From Candidatus Magasanikbacteria bacterium RIFOXYD2_FULL_41_14 (GTDB lineage Bacteria > Patescibacteriota > Patescibacteriia > Magasanikbacterales > GWA2-37-8), in the NCBI GenBank assembly GCA_001784475.1, contig MFRE01000007.1, forward strand, positions 1-44,528: DNA of 44,528 nt, in the 5' to 3' direction. Below the pieces are notes generated by a model. It searched no databases. It saw nothing but the letters and a program-made list of their open reading frames with translations, and was not told the DNA's origin. Shown here piece by piece: positions 38,397-44,528 of this stretch; positions within the stretch are counted from its first letter, which is position 1; every line of letters begins with the position of its first letter. A program made the position numbers and the translations under genes.

Positions 38397-39458
38397 TTAT
38401 AAAATTATTAAATCGTTAGCGTGGGCAACTTCTTGGTCGTATGATTTAACTTTGCCAGAAATCATTTTTTGTAGATCTTGATAATTTAATTTGACAATCC
38501 CGACTGCCAACTGGTCGCCATCTAAATCTAAAATATCTATCACTTCACCTTCGGCAAACGTACCATAAATTTTCTTTACCCCCACAGCCAACAAACTTTT
38601 ACTTTTACGCAAAGCGGTAGCCGCACCTTTGTCTACTACGACTGAACCGGATGAAATTTTAGCAGAAACAATCCAACAGTCGCGCGCTTTAAATTTAGCG
38701 TCTGGATGTGGCAAAAACAATGTACCAACGGGCTCACCCGCCACAGCTTTCTCAACCACCCCTTCTTTTTTGCCATTGGTTAAAACCATGGTAATTCCAA
38801 ACGCCGAACCCATACGCATAGCTCGTAACTTACCAAGCATACCACCACTACCCTCTTGCGACATCCCTCGGTCGCACTGTAACATTAATTCTTTTCCAAC
38901 ATTTTGCACTTTATCAATTAATTTTGCGTCTTTATTAATATCGGGATTTTTATCATATAACCCATCTACATGAGATAAATTTATCACCAATTTAGCATCA
39001 ATGGCTAAAGCCACGACAACTGCTAAACCATCGTTGTCTTGAAAACTTACTGTCGTATTTTTAGACAAAATATCATTTTCATTTATAATCGGCACAATAC
39101 CAGCGCTCATTAATTTCACGACTGTTTCGCGCAAGGTATTATATGTATCCTTATTTAAAATATCATTTTTACTAAGCAATATTTGCGCTACCAAAAGTCC
39201 CTCGCCAGAAAACTCTTTAACATAGCTGGCAATTAAATCCGCCTGACCCAAAGCTGCCAATCCACGCTTATCTAATTTTTTGTCCTGACTTAAAAATTTT
39301 CCCTGCGCCACTGCGCCAGAGGTGATAACCGCAACTTGATTACCATTTGCTATTTGTTTTTTAATTTCGCGCGCTAAATTACGCACTACTAAATTATCCA
39401 AACAACTGTCTGAATTTAACAAACTTTTTGTGCCAATTTTTATAATTATTTTTTGCAT
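38397..39458 (-). CDS. proB: Glutamate 5-kinase with PUA domain
   Basis: 353 residues. N-terminal amino-acid-kinase domain (IIIKIGTKSLL, VITSGAVAQGKFL, INENDILS, DNDGLAVVVALAIDAKLVINLSHVDGLYDKNP, GSGGMLGKLRAM) and a C-terminal PUA domain (about 275-350, GSVVVDKGAATALRKSKSLLAVGV). It phosphorylates glutamate to gamma-glutamyl phosphate, the committed proline step, and is normally feedback inhibited by proline. It follows proA (minus-strand order proA-proB-proC) but is separated by an inverted repeat at 39472-39549. Confidence 0.95.
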   Translation of the reverse strand: MQKIIIKIGTKSLLNSDSCLDNLVVRNLAREIKKQIANGNQVAVITSGAVAQGKFLSQDKKLDKRGLAALGQADLIASYVKEFSGEGLLVAQILLSKNDILNKDTYNTLRETVVKLMSAGIVPIINENDILSKNTTVSFQDNDGLAVVVALAIDAKLVINLSHVDGLYDKNPDINKDAKLIDKVQNVGKELMLQCDRGMSQEGSGGMLGKLRAMRMGSAFGITMVLTNGKKEGVVEKAVAGEPVGTLFLPHPDAKFKARDCWIVSAKISSGSVVVDKGAATALRKSKSLLAVGVKKIYGTFAEGEVIDILDLDGDQLAVGIVKLNYQDLQKMISGKVKSYDQEVAHANDLIIL

Positions 39459-39471
39459 ATAAACAATCCCT

Positions 39472-39549
39472 TCATCCTGAATTTATTTCAGGATCTCTTC
39501 GTTGTAATCATTGCCGTAAACAGGGGATCCTGAAATAAATTCAGGATGA
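39472..39549. repeat. Inverted repeat between proA and proB
   Basis: Perfect 24-bp arms (39472-39495 and 39526-39549; TCATCCTGAATTTATTTCAG and so on), separated by a 30-bp loop. Each arm is itself palindromic around AAATTT-like bases (CCTGAA / TTCAGG). A MITE-like dispersed repeat. Confidence 0.85.
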
Positions 39550-39556
39550 CAGATGG

Positions 39557-40831
39557 TTATCTTATCTGCCCATTTCCTAAAACAATATACCTAGTAACCG
39601 TTAATTCTTCCAAGCCCATCGGCCCCATGCCATGAATTTTAGAAGTATTTATGCCTATTTCCGCGCCCAAACCAAACTCACTACCATCAGTAAACCGCGT
39701 AGAAGCATTTACATAGGTAGCCGCACTATCGACAGCTGACACAAATTTTTGTGCTTCACTTTCGTCTTCCGTAATTATTCCATCAGAAAGGTTAGTTGAA
39801 TATTTATTTATATGAGCAATGGCCTCGCCTAAGCCATCTACAATTTTTATGCTAATGATATAATCCAAATATTCAGTTAACCAATCAACGTTCGTGGCCA
39901 ATACCACCTCCGGCACAATGACTTGAACTTTTTCATCTCCGCGCACTTCCACGCCAGACTCTTTTAATTTTTTTAATAATTCTGGTAAAATTTTATCAGC
40001 GACTTTGGCGTCAATTAAAGCATGCTCCAAAGAATTACAAGCCGACGGATTTGAAGTTTTGGCATTATGAATAATTTTTATGGCCATATCCAGATTGGCT
40101 GATGCCGCCGCGTAAATGTGGGTAATACCCTTGCGGTGGCGCAAAACCGGTACAGTCGCCCCGTCGCAAACTGCATCGATTAATTTTTCTCCTCCACGCG
40201 GAATAATTAAATCAATATATTTATCTAATTTAGACAAAGCCGACACTGCCGCGTGGTCGGTAAAAGAAATAAATTGTAAATACTCCTGGTCAACCCCAAC
40301 ACTGACAACTGCCTCACGAAAAATATCCGCTAAAACTGTATTGGAATTTATTGACTCTTTGCCACCGCGCAAAATACAGGCGTTGCCAGATTTTAAAGCC
40401 AGAGCCGCGATATCAACCGTCACATTTGGACGCGATTCATACACGCAAGCAATCACCCCAATAGGAATTCTTACTTTTTTAATTTCTAAACCATTAGGAC
40501 GTTCGGTTATTTTTACAACTTCACCTACTGGATCGGGCAAACCAGCCACAGTGATCACCCCCTCAACAATAGCTTTGATTTTTTCTTTTGTTAAAATTAA
40601 CCGACTTTGCAATGCTTTACTCGCGTCCGATCTTTTTTCTAATAAATTTTCCATATCAATGGCATTGGCGGCCAAAATATCATCAGTTTTTTTGGCCAAT
40701 GCTCCGGCCACTGCCAAAAGCGCTTGGTTTTTCTTTTCAGTTGATAAAGAACGTAAACCTAAAGAGGCGGCTTTGGCCCGCTTTGCCTGTAGTGCGGCAA
40801 TTTGTATTGCAGTTAATTCCATAAAACCCAT
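39557..40831 (-). CDS. proA: Glutamate-5-semialdehyde dehydrogenase (gamma-glutamyl phosphate reductase)
   Basis: 424 residues, aldehyde-dehydrogenase fold. Signatures: IPIGVIACVYESRPNVTVDIAALALKSGNACILRGGKE, IIPRGG, TSNPSACNSLEH with the catalytic Cys, and the C-terminal TDGSEFGLGAEIGINTSKIHGMGPMGLEELT. It reduces gamma-glutamyl phosphate with NADPH. The start may be the ATG at 40831 (MGFMEL) or the one at 40822 (MELTAI); no ribosome binding site decides between them. Together with proB and proC it completes proline biosynthesis from glutamate. Confidence 0.95.
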   Translation of the reverse strand: MGFMELTAIQIAALQAKRAKAASLGLRSLSTEKKNQALLAVAGALAKKTDDILAANAIDMENLLEKRSDASKALQSRLILTKEKIKAIVEGVITVAGLPDPVGEVVKITERPNGLEIKKVRIPIGVIACVYESRPNVTVDIAALALKSGNACILRGGKESINSNTVLADIFREAVVSVGVDQEYLQFISFTDHAAVSALSKLDKYIDLIIPRGGEKLIDAVCDGATVPVLRHRKGITHIYAAASANLDMAIKIIHNAKTSNPSACNSLEHALIDAKVADKILPELLKKLKESGVEVRGDEKVQVIVPEVVLATNVDWLTEYLDYIISIKIVDGLGEAIAHINKYSTNLSDGIITEDESEAQKFVSAVDSAATYVNASTRFTDGSEFGLGAEIGINTSKIHGMGPMGLEELTVTRYIVLGNGQIR

Positions 40832-40916
40832 TAATTATGGGGTAAAAACAGTGTTTTGTCAAGTTTTAAATAACACTGCGACTTTTTTAAGTCTAAAATT
40901 ACTAAGCATATCTGTA

Positions 40917-40941
40917 TTACCCGTTCGAATCCTGAGCCAGA
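40917..40941 (+). pseudogene. tRNA 3'-end-like fragment
   Basis: TACCCGTTCGAATCCTGAGC and the next bases resemble a tRNA T arm and acceptor end, but no D or anticodon arm lies upstream. It is followed 8 nt later by a large hairpin of the type found after tRNA-Ser(TGA). Probably the remnant of an excised or decayed tRNA gene. Confidence 0.45.
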
Positions 40942-40949
40942 AATATAAT

Positions 40950-40980
40950 AAAATTACACCAACTTTGTTGGCGTAATTTT
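40950..40980. terminator. Large hairpin after the tRNA-like fragment
   Basis: AAAATTAC-A-CCAAC / GTTGG-C-GTAATTTT (40950-40963 with 40967-40980), loop TTT, one mismatch. A/T-rich base works as a terminator on either strand; it may end proA-antisense or former tRNA transcription. Confidence 0.65.
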
Positions 40981-41071
40981 ATTTGCTCTACCGATTATGT
41001 CTTTTGCGAACTTTTTTGGATATACCAACATACCTACAAAATTAAATCTTTATCTTTCCTAAACACAATGG

Positions 41072-41077
41072 TATAAT
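41072..41077 (+). promoter_or_regulatory. Extended -10 of the radical SAM gene
   Basis: TGGTATAAT, TATAAT at 41072-41077, 31 nt before the TTG at 41109. The -35 region is weak (TTATCT near 41049), fitting an extended -10 promoter. Confidence 0.55.
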
Positions 41078-41108
41078 CCACCGTATCAACAAACCCACAG
41101 GAGGCGGC

Positions 41109-42149
41109 TTGCTGATTCGTAGAAGCAGGGCCGCTGCCCTGCACCTAAAACGCGGTATTATGAATTTCGTCCGAGGGCGCGTCCTTGGTCGAGAATTCAT
41201 TTTGCCGTTCACGGCGGTGTACCATCTCAACTTGAGGTGTAATTCGCAATGTTCCTGGTGTAGCCGGGAAGAAGACATGCGCTTGCATCATTCGGGCGGA
41301 GTGGACATCACCAAGGTCGAAACCATTTTGCGCGCAGTTAGGCGTCTCACGCCTTCGCTTTACATCGCCGGTGGTGAACCGACGCTGGAAGCGAATGTCA
41401 GCGAGGTTCTGAAACTCGCACGCAATCTTGGTTTTTGGCCGATTGTTCTTAACACCAATGGCACACTTCTGGACAGGAGACCAGAAGTGGTGCAACTTGC
41501 CGACCGAATTATCGTCAGCTTGCATGCCGACACACCGGCAAAACAGGCGGCGATTCTGCGCGTCAATCCGGCACTCGGGCAAAAGGTCTTCGATAACTTG
41601 CTTTGGGCGGCTCGCACCACTGGCCGTGTCGCGGTCAACTGCGTTCTCACCCAGGACAACATCGAAGACGCGCACGGCGTATTGGCGTTCTGTTTGGCGC
41701 ACAATATACCGTTCGCGGTGGTGCCAGCAGTGGTTGGATATCAACCCGCCATTGCCACCGCCAGCCCAGATCGGATAGAAGCGTACCGACAGTTCGTCGG
41801 CAAAGTGATGGAGGCCAAGTCCCAATGGCCACGCGCGGTCGTCGGGACAATGTCGTACCTGCAAAAGGTACAATCTCTTGATGGGTTTGATTGCCGACCT
41901 TCGGGAATCATCACGATTTCCCCGGAGGGAAAAATTGTCAACCCCTGTTCGTTCAAGTACCGCGAGGTACCGCAGACGATTGGGGTGGCAAACGGCCACG
42001 AGTCCATCGAAGTCCAACTTCGCCGTCAGCTCGACTTCAGTGCAACGCACACGAAGTGTCCTGGTGGCAACTGCCTCAAGATGTGCTATGTAGGGCCTGC
42101 TATGGCGCTTGAAACGCCGGCGCAGTCCATACGTGAATTCTTGAGCTGA
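41109..42149 (+). CDS. Radical SAM protein with SPASM-like C-terminal cysteines
   Basis: 346 residues from a TTG at 41109, chosen because AGGAGG lies 4 nt upstream (41099-41104); an ATG at 41160 is the alternative. The CNSQCSWC motif (Cys44, Cys48, Cys51) binds the SAM 4Fe-4S cluster; AGGEPT is the GGE motif; a (beta/alpha)6 barrel follows (LNTNGTLL, IIVSLHADTP). The C-terminal third carries further cysteines (FDCRPSG, NPCSF, KCPGGNCLKMC), suggesting an auxiliary cluster. Substrate cannot be told; peptide- or lipid-modifying enzymes share this design. High GC, balanced codons and a strong ribosome binding site point to recent transfer. No partner gene is next to it. Confidence 0.88.
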   Translation: MLIRRSRAAALHLKRGIMNFVRGRVLGREFILPFTAVYHLNLRCNSQCSWCSREEDMRLHHSGGVDITKVETILRAVRRLTPSLYIAGGEPTLEANVSEVLKLARNLGFWPIVLNTNGTLLDRRPEVVQLADRIIVSLHADTPAKQAAILRVNPALGQKVFDNLLWAARTTGRVAVNCVLTQDNIEDAHGVLAFCLAHNIPFAVVPAVVGYQPAIATASPDRIEAYRQFVGKVMEAKSQWPRAVVGTMSYLQKVQSLDGFDCRPSGIITISPEGKIVNPCSFKYREVPQTIGVANGHESIEVQLRRQLDFSATHTKCPGGNCLKMCYVGPAMALETPAQSIREFLS

Positions 42150-42187
42150 AAAAGCCCGCGTTTGGAGGAACGCGGGCTTCTGTTTTT
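42150..42187 (+). terminator. Terminator after the radical SAM gene
   Basis: 11-bp stem AAGCCCGCGTT / AACGCGGGCTT (42152-42162 with 42169-42179), then TGTTTTT. Confidence 0.92.
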
Positions 42188-42262
42188 AAAATTTTTTATT
42201 TATAATTTTTAAACTTAAATTTTTGGTTAGACCAGCACAATGCGTGGTCATCAAAACGATTA

Positions 42263-43324
42263 TTATATGGTAACATTCTGGCACTCATTACAATAATAAT
42301 TATTGATTATCCCATTATAAGTTAGCATATTTCTATGAAAGTGCTTTCGACACTTACCACAAGTTTGCCCCACGCTATAAGTTTCGCTGCAATTTTGGCA
42401 CTTATCCCCACCAAACATAATACTATTTGTAATAGACGAATCTGCCTCTACTCCGCAACAACTGCAATAACTTTTTAAGGTGTAAGCATATGTTTGATTT
42501 AGCACATCTTTCCAGCCGATATCACTAGCGTTTTTAGTAACACCCATGTTGCTACCAATAGACAAAGGGTAATCAGTGATGTATGTTGAATTTAAAATTT
42601 CTTCGTCCTTTATTATATTTTGAGCTATTGGTAATTTTTTTCTATTTTTACTTTTTTCGTTTATAAAAGATCCGAGTTCCTTATAAAGAGTTATTTTATT
42701 CTCTGTTTTGTTTGACCACTCAAACATTAAAAGTTCGTTAATTTTCCCATTTTTTATGTCACTTTCAAAATCACCATCCCCGGAAATTAAAAATAGGTCT
42801 TCGTCCACAAAATTTTGAATAATAGTTTCCCATATTATCGCATCACCAAAGGAAGCATTATTTTTTCTCGGTGGATTGCCTCTGAGATTTCTAAACCACG
42901 CCTTCTGGAGTAAAGTATCACTTTCTTCTGGTCGAGTGGCGAGAGAAAATAATTTATTCAATGATCGATTAATCCTGCTTTTGGGATTAAACACTCTATT
43001 TTTGTAATCTGTCACCGCTCTTTCTTTTAAAGAATTCAATTTTTTAACAGTCGATTTTATTTGGTTAATTTTCTGCGAAAAAGTAAGTAGGTTCGGCGTT
43101 TTGAGCGTTACACCCAGTCCTTCCCCAAAATTTAAAATATGGTCATGATAAATATTACTGCTATTTTTGTTTCTAATAAATTCATCCTCAATTTGTTTTG
43201 GTAAAATTAATTCTAATTTTTCTTTCTCAATAAGATTTATAAGGTTTTTTAACATCTCCAGAGATTGTCCTCCTTGGAGTCTGTAAAAATTTAAATATAT
43301 GTTCGTATCAATTATTAATCTCAT
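42263..43324 (-). CDS. PIN-domain nuclease with C-terminal zinc ribbons
   Basis: 353 residues. The N-terminal PIN fold has Asp6 (LIIDTNIYLNF), an acidic residue in QIEDEF (about 45-50), SFGDAIIWE (about 157-165) and LISGDGDF (about 177-184), the metal-dependent RNase pattern (PIN_8/DUF4935-like). The C-terminal 70 residues hold cysteine pairs CSCCG, CQNC, CGKC and CNEC with nearby histidines (KHFH), i.e. two zinc ribbons that could bind RNA. The gene starts 20 nt after the HEPN-like gene's stop, so they form an operon. Likely RNA cleavage in a toxin-antitoxin or defence setting. Confidence 0.82.
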   Translation of the reverse strand: MRLIIDTNIYLNFYRLQGGQSLEMLKNLINLIEKEKLELILPKQIEDEFIRNKNSSNIYHDHILNFGEGLGVTLKTPNLLTFSQKINQIKSTVKKLNSLKERAVTDYKNRVFNPKSRINRSLNKLFSLATRPEESDTLLQKAWFRNLRGNPPRKNNASFGDAIIWETIIQNFVDEDLFLISGDGDFESDIKNGKINELLMFEWSNKTENKITLYKELGSFINEKSKNRKKLPIAQNIIKDEEILNSTYITDYPLSIGSNMGVTKNASDIGWKDVLNQTYAYTLKSYCSCCGVEADSSITNSIMFGGDKCQNCSETYSVGQTCGKCRKHFHRNMLTYNGIINNYYCNECQNVTI

Positions 43325-43344
43325 ATAAATAAATATATTATGTA

Positions 43345-44436
43345 TTATTTATCTTTATTATTGGCTATGAGTTCGTCCCACCATAACTGTAACACCCGAC
43401 GAACTATGTGTTCAAAAGTTCTGAGAAGCATGGGAATTTCATTTTGTGTCCAAATTCTATTAGCAACTTCAACTGTGCCAAATGGTATTTCTAATAACTC
43501 AAGATTTAAAATAAATGGTATATCACACATCGGGACGGGAAAATCTAAACCAGCATGTAGTGCCCTAGATCTGTATTGATAAATAATTTTCATGGCATTA
43601 TTTAAATCAGTACAAAAATTGAACTGCAAATCAGCCTCTGGTCTTTTCTCGGGTGGTTCTGGCTTGAAATTTGATATAAAATTTACAAATTTGTGTGTAC
43701 TACCCATCGTTTCTTGTAGTTTCTCTGCTATATATTTTTCACAATCTTTACCCCATTTTTTTAATATTTCTTCAGACCATTTCGGTTTAATTTCACGAAA
43801 ATAACCAATTGCGTTGTGGCTTGTTTTGGTTTTGTGCCAGTGATTGCTTGCAGTCTCCACTGCTGCAACAAGTAATAGCCACGATACAGTTGGTTCAGAA
43901 TCAGATACCCAAATTGCTTTTTGATATAGACGGGCTGAGCGAACCAACGCAATCGCGCTATTTAAATCTAGGCAATTATAGTATTTAAATCTTTTGAGTT
44001 CAAAGGTGCGCTCTTTCAAGTCCGGTAACATCGGATATTCTTTATTTAAGTAATAATAACTTTTGTCTTCGACCTTTTTTAATTTCATACCAATATCCAA
44101 ACCGATTAACGCGGACAATTCTTCACCAATTGAACCACCATTTGAATCTAAGGTGAATAAATTAAAATTGGGATCAGCATTGCTGTGGTCAGATAATTTA
44201 ATGTGAAGCGTGGGGTGCAGTCCGTCGATCTCACGGCTTGAGTACTTGTTGCCATGTGTTAAATTCGCGATATAATATGGGCCGACTATTTCGTAATTTG
44301 GTCCAATCAGAATTGTGTCAGAATATAGCACGATATCCATGTGATTCTTTTTGCTTTTACTATCGTTAAAAGCCTGCCAATTTCTATGGGCTAATGGACC
44401 AACGGAGTCGTTTGATGACTTGTCTGCAAATATCAC
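43345..44436 (-). CDS. HEPN-like (ApeA-type C-terminus) protein, partner of the PIN nuclease
   Basis: 363 residues. The N-terminal half (about 30-165) looks like a beta-rich sensor or binding domain. The C-terminal half is helical and carries YRSRALHAG (Arg289 to His294, an RX4H motif), the signature of HEPN ribonucleases, preceded by helices with WLLLVAAVETASN and followed by LLRTFEHIVRRVLQLWWDEL. This arrangement recalls ApeA-like HEPN proteins used in anti-phage systems. The frame begins at a GTG at 44436; the first ATG is at 44340, within the N-domain. It precedes and probably is co-transcribed with the PIN gene. Function as RNase is inferred. Confidence 0.65.
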   Translation of the reverse strand: MIFADKSSNDSVGPLAHRNWQAFNDSKSKKNHMDIVLYSDTILIGPNYEIVGPYYIANLTHGNKYSSREIDGLHPTLHIKLSDHSNADPNFNLFTLDSNGGSIGEELSALIGLDIGMKLKKVEDKSYYYLNKEYPMLPDLKERTFELKRFKYYNCLDLNSAIALVRSARLYQKAIWVSDSEPTVSWLLLVAAVETASNHWHKTKTSHNAIGYFREIKPKWSEEILKKWGKDCEKYIAEKLQETMGSTHKFVNFISNFKPEPPEKRPEADLQFNFCTDLNNAMKIIYQYRSRALHAGLDFPVPMCDIPFILNLELLEIPFGTVEVANRIWTQNEIPMLLRTFEHIVRRVLQLWWDELIANNKDK

Positions 44437-44528
44437 TAGTGTTGCGTTAAATTAAACCTGTTCTTTAAAATTTAACTAAATTTAGATAAAAATCGACCGT
44501 TCAGCTTGCGCACGACTTGAATTTTGAT
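44437..44528. other. Window right end, nothing identified
   Basis: AT-rich 92 bases upstream of the HEPN-like gene. No consensus promoter or gene is seen. Confidence 0.3.

Noticed and set aside
41145-42050. 301-codon leftward frame opposite the radical SAM gene
   Set aside because: Antisense shadow; the plus strand has the cluster-binding motif, promoter, ribosome binding site and terminator.
1-44528. CRISPR array
   Set aside because: No regularly spaced identical repeats were found; all repeats listed are isolated pairs.

Overview
The window looks like a chromosomal segment from a low-to-middle GC bacterium, most likely a member of Candidatus Patescibacteria (CPR). This is inferred from several things: a long lamin-tail-domain surface protein, a Gmad2-domain fusion, two TrmB-type regulators, a 19-residue lysine-rich protein, Fic modules, tRNA genes without encoded CCA, and many genes with little or no Shine-Dalgarno sequence. 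TGA is a real stop here, because many genes are joined by ATGA overlaps, so the genetic code is standard. No rRNA or ribosomal-protein phylogeny is available, so the lineage is an inference.

Layout. 1-3287 (minus): adenosine-kinase-like PfkB kinase, two CaCA cation exchangers and the start of S-adenosylhomocysteinase (cut by the window edge). 3481-11510 (minus): a compact nine-gene histidine operon, hisS-hisG-hisD-hisC-hisB(N)-hisB-hisH-hisA/F-hisI/E. It encodes every step from PRPP to histidine, with a HisA-HisF fusion, and is unusual for a reduced genome. 11603-13857: exported protein, TrpR-like regulator, then a Fur-family regulator and ZIP transporter behind a promoter with a 17-bp palindrome between its -35 and -10 boxes. 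14005-18594: a nucleotide-metabolism island. It holds a DNPH1-like deoxynucleotide N-hydrolase with a TrmB regulator, a high-GC block (62-aa protein, NDK, dUTPase-like protein) punctuated by two copies of a structured repeat, an HD-domain 5'-nucleotidase and a protein resembling the 5-hmdU DNA kinase / alpha-glutamyl-putrescinyl-thymine pyrophosphorylase helical family. TrmB-like operator sites recur in front of the regulator, the 62-aa gene and ndk.

18644-21862: exported 600-aa protein, a slipin (SPFH) and small proteins. 21.9-25.5 kb: a tRNA-Ser hot spot with two tRNA-Ser genes, several duplicated tRNA 3' or 5' ends, a Doc toxin/antitoxin operon, a class II Fic protein, a decayed ATP-grasp gene and an exact 28-bp direct repeat next to both Fic-type genes. 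25.55-32.0 kb: second TrmB regulator divergent from a membrane protein, a 971-aa lamin-tail protein, and an Nramp-like transporter fused to Gmad2.

32.0-35.5 kb: a putative structured small RNA, a decayed gene, and typA behind a leader with an intrinsic-terminator-like hairpin, then a CNNM/CBS membrane protein. 35.58-40.83 kb (minus): MATE exporter, TspO, and proline biosynthesis (proA, proB, proC) with large palindromes between the genes. 41.1-42.15 kb: an orphan high-GC radical SAM gene. 42.26-44.44 kb (minus): a PIN-nuclease/zinc-ribbon protein with a HEPN-like partner, probably a defence or RNA-cleaving pair.

The cell described here can make histidine and proline, recycle SAH and adenosine, manage divalent cations and sanitise its nucleotide pool. 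The most original candidate is the 14.0-18.6 kb nucleotide island with its structured repeats and shared operator sites.
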